A stretch of 64,000 nucleotides of DNA from Hungatella hathewayi (GTDB lineage: Bacteria > Bacillota > Clostridia > Lachnospirales > Lachnospiraceae): NCBI GenBank assembly GCA_025149285.1, contig CP102274.1:5668001-5732000 (forward strand), given 5' to 3'. The position numbers and the translations under genes are program-made. The notes under the pieces are model-generated. The model was not told the DNA's origin and did not search any database. It was given only the letters and a program-made list of their open reading frames with translations. Positions 1 through 7,922 of this stretch are shown one piece after another. Numbering within the stretch: position 1 is the first letter of the stretch; each line of letters starts with the position of its first letter.

Positions 1-53
1 AACTAATTTAAGAAAATTGTATGAATTGATAGATAGTATGTTTTACCGGAAAA

Positions 54-62
54 TGGTATAAT
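54..62 (+). promoter_or_regulatory. extended -10 promoter of the nfeD-flotillin-pspA operon
   Basis: TATAAT at 57-62 is preceded by TG one base upstream, giving an extended -10. No good -35 lies at the normal distance. It is about 66 bases before the first gene of the operon. The bases before it (1-53) show nothing else recognisable. Confidence 0.5.
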
Positions 63-128
63 AGAAATCGTTACAGAAGCTGGCTGGCAGAGGCTTAAAG
101 CCTCAAATCAGCTGCAAAGGGGGACGCC

Positions 129-671
129 ATGAGGGACATTTACATCATTTGTATGGTCATCGGTTTTTTACTGCTTTCGCTGTCTGTTCTGGGTGAATTC
201 CTGGAGAATGTATCCGGAGCGCTGGAAGCATTTCTAAACTTCGATTTTGATATTGATCTGAATTTTCTGCCGATTTCAGGGGTGAGCATCTGTACCGGGC
301 TCATCGCATTCGGCGGTATGGGACTTTTATTCAATCATCTGATTTTCGCCTTAGTCGTCGGCTACGCGGCCGCGATGGCGGTTCAGATGGTCATAAGGAG
401 GCTGAAGCGGGTGGAGAATGAGGCAATGAACCGGGAAGAGCTATATCTGTGTGACGGAAGGATCATTAATACCGTACTGGCAGGCGGCCTGGGAACCGTG
501 GAATTCGACAACATCAAGGGAATCGCCACCACCTTCGTATGCCGGAGTACCGATGCATCGGAGGTCTTAAAGCAGAACACCGTGGTGAAGCTGGTCGAGT
601 TTGACGGCGAGATAGCCGTGGTACGGCCCAAGGACGAATTTGCCGGTTACGGCAGTGCGGAGGATGAATAG
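129..671 (+). CDS. NfeD-like membrane protein (YuaF type)
   Basis: A 180-residue protein with three predicted hydrophobic segments (about residues 4-22, 50-68 and 72-90) followed by a soluble C-terminal domain rich in beta strands (about 105-175). This matches the NfeD/YuaF layout, in which a membrane part carries a small OB-fold domain. NfeD-like proteins are typically encoded next to flotillins and act with them at the membrane. The next gene here is a flotillin, 68 bases downstream. The start ATG follows AAAGGGGG. Its degenerate second copy near position 10020 preserves the same leader and start codon. The family call rests on layout and neighbour more than on strong motifs. Confidence 0.75.
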   Translation: MRDIYIICMVIGFLLLSLSVLGEFLENVSGALEAFLNFDFDIDLNFLPISGVSICTGLIAFGGMGLLFNHLIFALVVGYAAAMAVQMVIRRLKRVENEAMNREELYLCDGRIINTVLAGGLGTVEFDNIKGIATTFVCRSTDASEVLKQNTVVKLVEFDGEIAVVRPKDEFAGYGSAEDE

Positions 672-739
672 GGGCCGAATGATTTGTGCCGGTCTTTATA
701 CATAAACTTAAAAACAAAGGCGAGAAAAGGAGAACGAAA

Positions 740-2485
740 ATGAGCGAACTGATCAACAAGCTAATACCAATCATCATTATTGTAGCCGCGGTCATTCTGG
801 TTTTAATGGTGATCATGTCCTGGTGGAAACGCGTTCCGCAGGATAAAGCTGGCGTCGTAACCGGCATTAAGAAAAAGGTAATTACCGGTGGGGGCGGTAT
901 CGTCATACCTGTCATCAACCGTATCGATTACATATCGCTTAGCGCCTCCAGCTTAGAGATCACGACAGAAGACAGTATGTCCTCCCAGAAAGTACCGATC
1001 AACGTGGTCAGCACCGTCGTCTTAAAGGTCAAGAACGACACCACCAGCATCTTAAAGGCAATCGAGCGCTTCAACGGCAAGGACATCAAGGAAGTCAAGC
1101 TCAACATGGAAGAGATTGCAAGACAGATTCTGGAAGGCAAGCTGCGTGAGGTAGTATCCACCCTTTCCGTAGAAGAGCTGTACAGCAACCGTGAGAAGTT
1201 CGCCAACTCCGTTCAGGAAGCGGCGGCCACCGAGCTTTCCACCATGGGTCTCGAGATCATGTCCTTCACGATCAAGGATGTGACTGATGAAAACGGCTAT
1301 ATCAAGTCCCTCGGTGTCAAGCAGATCGCCGAGAAGAAGAAGGAAGCCGACATCGCCCAGGCAGAGGCAGAGCGCGAGCGCCAGATCAAGGTGAGCGAGG
1401 CCCGCAGGGATGGTGAGCAGGCGAAGCTGGCCACAGAGGCAGAGATCAGCGCGGCCAACAAGGAGAAATTAATCAAGGAACAGGCCTACCAGAAGGAGAT
1501 TCAGACCTCCAAGGCCCAGGCTGACGTAGCTTACGCAATCCAGAAGAACATCACCGAGAAGGACGTTATTCAGACGGAGATGGATGCCGAGCTTCTGCGT
1601 CAGGAGCGTCAGAAGGATATCGAACAGGCGGCTGTGCAGGTAGAGATTTCCAAGGAAGTCAAGAACCGCGAGCTGGCAGAGCGCCAGGCCGAGACGGCAA
1701 AGGCCTCCTTACAGGCAACCGTCGTACAGCCCGCCATCGCCGAGAGAGAAAAGCAGGCTCAGATCGCCGATTCCGAGAAGTATAAGAAAGTAGCGGAAGC
1801 AGACGCCTCCGCCCAGACTCTTAAGAAACAGGCTGACGCGGAAGCAGAGGCCACCAGAATGAGAGGTCTTGCCACAGCCGAAACGAATGCCATCGCTGAG
1901 ACGAAGAAAGCGGAGGCGGAAGCCGCTGCGATTCGTATGAAAGCGGAGGCGGAAGCCACCGCTACGAAGGCCAAACAGCTGGCAGAGGCCGAAGGTATCC
2001 GGGCAAAGCAGCTGGCGGAGGCCGAAGGTATCCGGGCGAAGAAGCTGGCAGAGGCCGAAGGTATCAAGGCCGCCCTGTTAGCGGAAGCCGAAGGTATGGA
2101 AAAGAAGGCAGAGGCCTACAACAAGTACAACAAGGCAGCCGTAACAGAGATGATCGTCAACATTCTTCCGGAGATGGCAGGCAGAATAGCCGAACCGCTC
2201 GCCAGAATCGAGAAGATCACGGTTATCGACAGCGGCAGCGGCAATGGAGAAAATGGTGTGGGAAACCTGGCCGGCAATGTAGGTTCCGTCCTTGCCAAGA
2301 CGCTTGAGACAGTCAAAGAGACGACCGGCATTGATTTCAAGGAGATCATCGACGCGGATGTATTAGGAAAGACCACAACGAATGTCAACATCAACGGTGC
2401 CGGACAGGGAAGCGGCCAGAACAGTATGGAACAGGAAGTTTCCAACGCCGAGATTGTGGAAGCGGTTCTGGATAAGCGGAATTAG
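740..2485 (+). CDS. floT: flotillin-like protein
   Basis: This is a 581-residue flotillin (YuaG/FloT family). Such proteins organise ordered membrane microdomains. Residues about 10-28 form one membrane anchor, followed by an SPFH/band-7 domain (about 30-210) and a long charged Ala/Glu-rich coiled coil (about 210-470) with the flotillin-typical repeated AEAEG motif. The C-terminus is Gly/Asn-rich. The ATG at 740 is chosen because AAAGGAGAA lies just before it; a GTG at 686 in the same frame would add 18 residues but has no binding site. It is co-directional with the NfeD-like and PspA genes, which supports a membrane-stress operon. An incomplete, decayed copy lies at 10104-10302. Confidence 0.92.
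   Translation: MSELINKLIPIIIIVAAVILVLMVIMSWWKRVPQDKAGVVTGIKKKVITGGGGIVIPVINRIDYISLSASSLEITTEDSMSSQKVPINVVSTVVLKVKNDTTSILKAIERFNGKDIKEVKLNMEEIARQILEGKLREVVSTLSVEELYSNREKFANSVQEAAATELSTMGLEIMSFTIKDVTDENGYIKSLGVKQIAEKKKEADIAQAEAERERQIKVSEARRDGEQAKLATEAEISAANKEKLIKEQAYQKEIQTSKAQADVAYAIQKNITEKDVIQTEMDAELLRQERQKDIEQAAVQVEISKEVKNRELAERQAETAKASLQATVVQPAIAEREKQAQIADSEKYKKVAEADASAQTLKKQADAEAEATRMRGLATAETNAIAETKKAEAEAAAIRMKAEAEATATKAKQLAEAEGIRAKQLAEAEGIRAKKLAEAEGIKAALLAEAEGMEKKAEAYNKYNKAAVTEMIVNILPEMAGRIAEPLARIEKITVIDSGSGNGENGVGNLAGNVGSVLAKTLETVKETTGIDFKEIIDADVLGKTTTNVNINGAGQGSGQNSMEQEVSNAEIVEAVLDKRN
1976..2098 (+). repeat. 33-bp tandem repeats inside the flotillin gene
   Basis: Three full units and one partial unit of 33 bases encode an 11-residue repeat of the form QLAEAEGIRAK. 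The units differ at a few bases. This is the coiled-coil part of the flotillin, where such repeats are common and copy number can change by slippage. Confidence 0.85.
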
Positions 2486-2529
2486 AGCCTCAGGCCCTGA
2501 CTGACGGCAAGGAAAAGGAGCGAGCATAT

Positions 2530-3228
2530 ATGGGATTAGATGTGTTTGGAAGAATCAAAGATATTGTATCTGCAAACATTGATGAACTGTTAAGCAAAGC
2601 CGAGGACCCGGAAAAGATGGCGGATCAGATGGTAAGGAAATACGAGGATGCCATCAAGGATCTCTTGGGAAGCACAGCCTCCGTCATGGCCTCCTCCAGG
2701 GAAGCGAAGGCGAAGCTGGACGCCTGCGACGCCGAGATCAAAAAGTTTGGTACGTATGCCGAACGCGCCCTGCGTGACGGCAATGAAGAAAAGGCCCGGC
2801 AGGCAATTACCCTGAAGCAGGAGCAGGAAGACTTAAGACCGACTCTGGAGCACAGCTACGTGACCGTCAAGGTTCAGGCCGATAAGGCAGAAGAAGACTA
2901 CCGCAAGCTGACTGCTGGACTGGAAAAGACGAAGGCGCGGGCCGAAGCCATGAAAAACACGGTCCGTACGGCCAAAGTAAAGAACCAGGCAGGTGAAGTT
3001 CAGATGAAGTCCGTAAATACTGCTGCCGGCCTGATGAGCCAGTTTGACCGTATGGAAGAAAAGGCGAACCGCATGCTGCACGAAGCGGAAGCCAAGGAAG
3101 AGCTGACCGGCCGCAAAAGCACGGCGGCGGAACTGGACGCCCTGTACGGCGACCAGTCGAAGTCCCGGGTGGATGAGGAGCTGGAAGCGATGAAGAAGGC
3201 TTTAAGTATTTCAGCTGAAACTAAATAA
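2530..3228 (+). CDS. pspA: PspA/IM30 family membrane-protection protein
   Basis: A 232-residue, almost entirely helical protein that begins MGLDVFGRI, the amphipathic N-terminus typical of PspA/IM30/Vipp1. The family binds stressed membranes and forms large ESCRT-III-like assemblies. Coiled coil extends over about residues 25-200. There is a good ribosome site (AAAAGGAG) 9 bases before the ATG. It lies 44 bases after the flotillin stop and is followed directly by a terminator, so it closes the nfeD-flotillin-pspA operon. A fragment of a second copy survives at 10302-10440. Confidence 0.92.
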   Translation: MGLDVFGRIKDIVSANIDELLSKAEDPEKMADQMVRKYEDAIKDLLGSTASVMASSREAKAKLDACDAEIKKFGTYAERALRDGNEEKARQAITLKQEQEDLRPTLEHSYVTVKVQADKAEEDYRKLTAGLEKTKARAEAMKNTVRTAKVKNQAGEVQMKSVNTAAGLMSQFDRMEEKANRMLHEAEAKEELTGRKSTAAELDALYGDQSKSRVDEELEAMKKALSISAETK

Positions 3229-3238
3229 TTCATATAAG

Positions 3239-3286
3239 AATGCGCCCCTGGAGTCTCATATCAAGTCTCCGAGGCGCATTCTTTAT
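3239..3286 (+). terminator. terminator after pspA
   Basis: An imperfect hairpin with outer arms AATGCGCC and GGCGCATT is followed by TCTTTATTT. It ends the nfeD-flotillin-pspA operon. Confidence 0.7.
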
Positions 3287-3302
3287 TTGATTCTTCCCTG
3301 TT

Positions 3303-3464
3303 TTAATTAGTCTCTTCTACCAGATAATATCTTCCACAATGCAGCTCCAGACCGAGATTCACCGTCCCCCGCGTTCAAATGTGTAAATCAGATTTTTATC
3401 CTGATGGCAGTCGAGCCGTTCCCCCTCTGGCTACAATAATCCTTTTCATAGAAGGCTGGACTTT
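3303..3464 (-). pseudogene. remnant of a glgB C-terminus
   Basis: Read on the minus strand, three short pieces match the C-terminal part of GlgB encoded at 10527-12413, in order: PAFYEKDY (GlgB PALYERDY), RLDCHQDKNLIYTFER (GlgB WLDCHQEERLIYAFER) and GRYYLVEE followed by a stop (GlgB GRYYLVDP). They are separated by deletions and frameshifts, so nothing functional remains. The homology stops at about 3464, right beside the stop codon of the LevR-like gene, so this edge marks one boundary of the PTS island. Similarity to the intact glgB is clearly lower than that seen for the flotillin relic on the other side. Confidence 0.8.
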
Positions 3465-3466
3465 CC

Positions 3467-6157
3467 CTATTGGTTAATCTTATTAAGATTTAAGAATATT
3501 TCACATAAAAAACAGATTTCATGATCAGAAATCGTAATTTTAAATACCCGCTCAAATGTCTTCACTGCATTAGCTAGGTTTTGATACAATTCCCTGTTTT
3601 GGACCACATACTTTTCTGTATGATCGGAAAACTTCGCCTCTACCCTGGATATAATCCGTTCGATCATGTAGGAAAGATGCATGGCAACCGATATCATACC
3701 ATTATTCGAAAGTCTGAAACCCATTGCAACCGTGTCACTAAAAAATTCTTCAAAACAGCGCATACTTTTATGTACGTTAAAATAAGTAACATGTTCTTCC
3801 AGAATTTTTTCTAGCTTTTTATACGGATCTGCCTTCTGTTCCCCTTGATTCTGCCGCAGGTAATCTGCAAATACGTTCAGATTCTCCTCCGAAAGTATGG
3901 TGGATAAATCATAGAATCGGCTGCATATTCCAGGATTCATATTTCCTATGCAGGCTATTACCTCGTATCGTTGCACAATCTCCTCATAAGCCCTGGATTG
4001 TTTTAATATCTCCTGGTATCCCAGGGCCTCTACAGCAATCCCTTCAATTCTCTCCTCACGCATTAATCTCTCTACCCGTTCCTTAAGCATGATCCCCGTT
4101 CCAACCCCACTGGAACAGGTGGTAATAACAATCGGCTGCTTCTCGCTCGGTACTTCCATCTGATACGGTACAGACTGAAGTTTTAATACCTCCTGGTAAA
4201 TTTCCTCCAGAGTTTCTTCTTTATAGAGAATTCGTCTGACTGCTTCAATCACATAAATCGTTGATACCCTCTCAATTGTCTTCACAAAGATTCCGCTTTC
4301 CGCGGTAATCTTCTCCTCCAGATTTGCCAGGGACCCCATATCTACCATCAGCAATATTCCACTACCCTTGTTAATCGCCTTTGCAATATTTAATATATTT
4401 TCAAAAACATCCTCGTGTTTTACATTAACCGGAATATCGAATCCGTATACGAGGTCCGTCATCATCAGAGTATTAACTGCATCCGCCATGCTGGTAGCTA
4501 CATGCTCTCCATGAGCAATAATCATTATTCTTACTTTATCTTCCACTCGTTTTTGTGGAATCTGGTTTTTCAGCAGTTCTGTTAGAAAAGCCACTTCCTT
4601 TTCTTGTACTGCTATTGTGAAACGCTCTGATATCCTGGAAGCAATCATTCTGGCAGCCTGATTTTCCTTTGTTCCTTGTTCCTGAGCCACTCTTTTTGTC
4701 TGCTCGGATTCCTGATGCCCCATTTTGCTTCTCAGAATCAAATAATTGATATGAAATGCTAGAGCATATGCCAGCTTTGCGGAAATTGCCTTTCCAAGAT
4801 CCATCGAAGCTTTTTCCAGTATTTCAATGGTAAAGTCTACTACATCTTCCGGCAGGCTGTTCTTTAACTCCCTTTTTACACTACGAAAATCCAGTATGGA
4901 GTCAGAGATTTTAGCAAAATAATCTTTCAGCCGCTGCTGTACAACCTCTGTAATTTCAGCTTCCGTTCTCCCCTCCCGCTTCAGTTTTTCACTGATTCTC
5001 GATATCTCACTGTATATATTAAATTTTGGTATCGGATAATCCTCCGAATATTCAGAGGGCCGAATCAGGATGTCGCTATCGATTACCTGCAAATACCCCC
5101 AGTTTTTTGAACTAATCTTCTTTCCACCAAGCACATCTGCTCGAATCTTTCCGGGTACTTCTCCGAAATTCACCTCCAGAATCTTATTATCTGTCTTGTG
5201 CAGATTCTGAAAAAATACATCGGCACAGATCATCTTGATATCCGCCTTTAACTGTTTTATATCTCCGCTGCATTCATAAGCCATGAGTGCCTGAACAACC
5301 TCTGACGCTATCTTCATCGGTCTCTTAATTCTAACAGCTTCCTTGGAAAAGAACAGCTTGATCAGCCGAAATCGTTCTTCCCAGCTTCGTTCGGTCAGAG
5401 AGGGAAGCTTCAGTGTAATGGGAAATCGTTCCGCAACAGACTGATTTAGACGTTCTCCTTCAGGCAGTGCCAGAATTATAAAAACATTCTCCTGCCACTC
5501 TGTACTTTCCATATAGTGAATAAGTCTCTCCTGAAGGACTTTTGGCAATCCGGAGGCATCGTCGATAAATAAAACTCCGCTTATCAGCGTTTTCATCTTT
5601 TTAAGGCATTCCACCAAATCAGAATACATTAAGTTATTCAACTCCACAAACACATACTCATCCGCATTCTTTTTCTTCTGCCCTTTGGCATATTCATACA
5701 TGCTCTTTGCAAAAACAGTTTTTCCGCATCCCCGTGGTCCCGAAATAATTGTATGAATTCCTCCCGGTGGATACATAATGGCAGCCTTTGCCTGATTGAT
5801 TACCTCCTTCATACTGGTATCATATCCAGTAAATTTGGAGAATGGATCACTGGAGCTGCAGCAAAAATCTCTCAAATCCTGAATGCTGTATTCAGTCTTG
5901 ACAAGAGTATGTTTAACGGCAGCTTCCAGTGGTTCCCTGGCTATAAACAGTACCGGCCGCCCCGTAATTTTAATCAGCTTTCTCTCATCAACGAGACGAT
6001 TCAGCAGAGAACTGGCATTGCTGCGCACCAGGCCAGCCTTTTCTGATACCTCCTGTGCCTCCAATCCTGTAACTTTGTTTTTTTGCAGGGCAGAGATAAA
6101 CTCGTCATAATGGAATGATTCTTTCACTGTCTCGAAAACCACATCTTTCTTTTTCAT
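3467..6157 (-). CDS. LevR-like PTS-controlled regulator without the GAFTGA loop
   Basis: An 896-residue regulator. In order: N-terminal helix-turn-helix (about 1-75), AAA+ domain (about 105-330; Walker A SGPRGCGKT, Walker B GVLFIDD), PRD domain (His in AFHINYL), EIIA-Man-like domain (His in IIAHGEH), EIIB-like segment (Cys in TTCSSGVGTG) and a second PRD (His in VAMHLSYM). LevR/ManR proteins activate sigma-54 promoters and are tuned by PTS phosphorylation at these residues. Here the stretch between Walker A and Walker B is about 18 residues shorter than I recall for B. subtilis LevR, and the sigma-54 contact motif GAFTGA is absent, so classical sigma-54 activation is unlikely. It is the last gene of the PTS operon, 116 bases after the HPr-like gene. 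Confidence 0.88.
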   Translation of the reverse strand: MKKKDVVFETVKESFHYDEFISALQKNKVTGLEAQEVSEKAGLVRSNASSLLNRLVDERKLIKITGRPVLFIAREPLEAAVKHTLVKTEYSIQDLRDFCCSSSDPFSKFTGYDTSMKEVINQAKAAIMYPPGGIHTIISGPRGCGKTVFAKSMYEYAKGQKKKNADEYVFVELNNLMYSDLVECLKKMKTLISGVLFIDDASGLPKVLQERLIHYMESTEWQENVFIILALPEGERLNQSVAERFPITLKLPSLTERSWEERFRLIKLFFSKEAVRIKRPMKIASEVVQALMAYECSGDIKQLKADIKMICADVFFQNLHKTDNKILEVNFGEVPGKIRADVLGGKKISSKNWGYLQVIDSDILIRPSEYSEDYPIPKFNIYSEISRISEKLKREGRTEAEITEVVQQRLKDYFAKISDSILDFRSVKRELKNSLPEDVVDFTIEILEKASMDLGKAISAKLAYALAFHINYLILRSKMGHQESEQTKRVAQEQGTKENQAARMIASRISERFTIAVQEKEVAFLTELLKNQIPQKRVEDKVRIMIIAHGEHVATSMADAVNTLMMTDLVYGFDIPVNVKHEDVFENILNIAKAINKGSGILLMVDMGSLANLEEKITAESGIFVKTIERVSTIYVIEAVRRILYKEETLEEIYQEVLKLQSVPYQMEVPSEKQPIVITTCSSGVGTGIMLKERVERLMREERIEGIAVEALGYQEILKQSRAYEEIVQRYEVIACIGNMNPGICSRFYDLSTILSEENLNVFADYLRQNQGEQKADPYKKLEKILEEHVTYFNVHKSMRCFEEFFSDTVAMGFRLSNNGMISVAMHLSYMIERIISRVEAKFSDHTEKYVVQNRELYQNLANAVKTFERVFKITISDHEICFLCEIFLNLNKINQ

Positions 6158-6273
6158 TACACACCTCCATAAAACTCATTATATCGAAATCTGATGGCTG
6201 AAACAATTGTAATCACTTCAATCTGACGAGTTTTCTCTCAGACCGCATGTTATACTTTTCCGAAACAGAAGTT

Positions 6274-6525
6274 CTACTCCCCTTTTAAAAAAGCCATTGC
6301 AGCCTGTAATGCCTCCCGCTCATCTTTCCCCTCAGAAATCACAATAATCTCCTGACCTTTTTTCGCGTACTTTCCCAAAAGCTCTATAAAATTTTTACCG
6401 TCCAGCACGCTGCCATTCTCTGTTATGATTTTAACCTCACTCTGAAATCCGCTGCAGATTTTAGAAAAACGAATTGCCGGACGTGCATGTAAATCTTCTA
6501 ATAATCGGGTCCTGGCCATTTGCAT
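6274..6525 (-). CDS. HPr-like phosphocarrier lacking Ser-46
   Basis: An 83-residue HPr-fold protein. LHARPA carries the phosphorylatable histidine (about residue 13). In canonical HPr of Firmicutes the segment KSILGV holds Ser-46, the target of HPr kinase; here the aligned segment reads KNFIEL, with Asn in place of Ser. It should therefore carry phosphate to PTS partners but not serve in Ser-46/CcpA catabolite repression. The ATG follows the EIIA stop codon directly (TAGATG), implying translational coupling. It is probably a dedicated phosphocarrier for this PTS or its regulator. Confidence 0.85.
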   Translation of the reverse strand: MQMARTRLLEDLHARPAIRFSKICSGFQSEVKIITENGSVLDGKNFIELLGKYAKKGQEIIVISEGKDEREALQAAMAFLKGE

Positions 6526-7008
6526 CTATCCCTCATCCTTTTCTGCTTCATCTAATAGTCTTTTCAAAAAACCTTCTCTTGTTTTTTCCTTATATAATTC
6601 CTCCAGAAAATCTTTTTTTATAAACAGATTAATCAGGCTCTGAAGGATATCGATCTGTTTTTCCGGTTCTGTTACCACAAGTACAAAAGCCATGCTGCAG
6701 GGAATATCATTAATACCGTTTCCCATCTCCTTAAATACAACCGGTGTCCTGAACTTTACTGGTACAATAATTGGATTTTTTGCATGCTGTACGTCGGTAT
6801 GTGGCAACGCAACATGCTGATTGACCGTCGGCAGACCGGTTGGATACTTCTTCTCTCTCTCAATGATCGCCCCTTCAAAGCTACACTTTACATAGTCTTT
6901 TTCCTCCAGTCTCCTCGAGATATACTGCAAAAATGTCTGCCGGTCCGTACAGGGTAAGTCGGTAAATACCAGTTCCGGGTTGATCATACTTGCTAAAAAT
7001 CCACTCAT
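6526..7008 (-). CDS. PTS EIIA component, fructose/mannitol/galactitol type
   Basis: A 160-residue PTS_EIIA_2 domain. The active-site histidine is in ALPHTD (about residue 70), as in GatA and mannitol/fructose EIIA proteins. It takes phosphate from HPr and passes it to the EIIB at 9292-9576. It lies between the small membrane protein gene (31 bases upstream) and the HPr-like gene (directly abutting), in the same direction. The substrate cannot be read from the sequence. Confidence 0.9.
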   Translation of the reverse strand: MSGFLASMINPELVFTDLPCTDRQTFLQYISRRLEEKDYVKCSFEGAIIEREKKYPTGLPTVNQHVALPHTDVQHAKNPIIVPVKFRTPVVFKEMGNGINDIPCSMAFVLVVTEPEKQIDILQSLINLFIKKDFLEELYKEKTREGFLKRLLDEAEKDEG

Positions 7009-7039
7009 CTGTTTACTCCTATCGGTTTATTGATTCGTA

Positions 7040-7249
7040 TTATTTATAAATTCCATTTTCTTCTTTCGTAAAGCAGCCGGGTAATGTGACCTTGTCTTTA
7101 TATTTTGACAAAACCATTGCCAGAATAAATGCTGCAACCGACATGACCGGATCTTCGAGTGCGAAAGAATACAGAAATAATACGATTGCAACAAGTACCA
7201 ACAGATACCATGCGGCAATTCCCCATTTTTTTAATCGTTCTTCCCCCAT
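7040..7249 (-). CDS. small two-helix membrane protein in the PTS operon
   Basis: A 69-residue protein with two hydrophobic segments (about 12-29 and 35-47) joined by an acidic turn, and a basic C-terminus. Its ATG overlaps the aldolase stop codon (TAATG), so it is almost certainly translated by coupling. I recognise no family. Its place inside a PTS operon suggests an accessory to the transporter, for example for EIIC assembly or stability; this is inference only. Confidence 0.7.
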   Translation of the reverse strand: MGEERLKKWGIAAWYLLVLVAIVLFLYSFALEDPVMSVAAFILAMVLSKYKDKVTLPGCFTKEENGIYK

Positions 7250-7899
7250 TATCGTATCCCCAACATTTCCGTCATCCTGTCCAGCTCATCCATATCAATA
7301 GAAGGCACATGTTCAATCCCTACCAACTGAATCATGCGGAAATATGCCTTAGCAGTTTCTTCCACATAAAGATTCTTACGTACCGCATCCCAAATACCAA
7401 AAGGAGATGCCGTAATCAAGCCGTGCTTTTCCATAACCGCCGCAACACCTTTCTCACCCAGTGTCTTTACAATATTTTCTGCCAGCTGCGGAGTACTGGG
7501 CGTCCCGAACGGAGCCAGCGGTGCCCTGCCATAATACGTCATCGCTTCTGTAAGAACCGGTTTGACCTCCATACTCAATCCGGCAAACACAGATGTATAA
7601 GGGGCATGCGTATGTGCAACTGCTAAAATATCTTCTCTCGCTCTGTATACTGCCAGATGAATCTCTATTTCAGAGGTAGGCTTAAGTCCTGGTCCTTTCT
7701 CCAGTACATTACCCTCCAAATCTGTCACAAGCACATCTCTCCATGACATCTGAAAACGGTCTGTATCATGCGGCGTCATACAGACCATCCCGCTTTCGCG
7801 GTCAATCATACTGAAATTCCCTCCGCCGCTCTGACATAATCCCAATGTTTCCGCTAATCTAGCCTGTTTCAATACCTGATTTCTAATCTCTTCAAACAT
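7249..7899 (-). CDS. class II aldolase/adducin family enzyme
   Basis: A 216-residue zinc-dependent class II aldolase of the L-fuculose-1-phosphate aldolase / L-ribulose-5-phosphate 4-epimerase family. Zinc ligands are visible in HTHAPY (about residues 90-95) and EKHGL (about 150-155); the substrate phosphate region GGGNFS is at about 25-30. The ATG at 7899 follows GGAGAAGGA; an upstream in-frame start at 7926 would overlap the EIIC stop and lacks a site. In this operon it probably cleaves the sugar phosphate delivered by the PTS. No kinase or dehydrogenase accompanies it, so the substrate remains unknown. Confidence 0.87.
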   Translation of the reverse strand: MFEEIRNQVLKQARLAETLGLCQSGGGNFSMIDRESGMVCMTPHDTDRFQMSWRDVLVTDLEGNVLEKGPGLKPTSEIEIHLAVYRAREDILAVAHTHAPYTSVFAGLSMEVKPVLTEAMTYYGRAPLAPFGTPSTPQLAENIVKTLGEKGVAAVMEKHGLITASPFGIWDAVRKNLYVEETAKAYFRMIQLVGIEHVPSIDMDELDRMTEMLGIR

Positions 7900-7922
7900 A
7901 TTCCTTCTCCTCACATTCCTTG

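Noticed and set aside
1759..2067. Ser/Ala-rich minus-strand frame opposite the flotillin
   Set aside because: A shadow of the AEAEG repeats on the coding strand; no ribosome site or homology.
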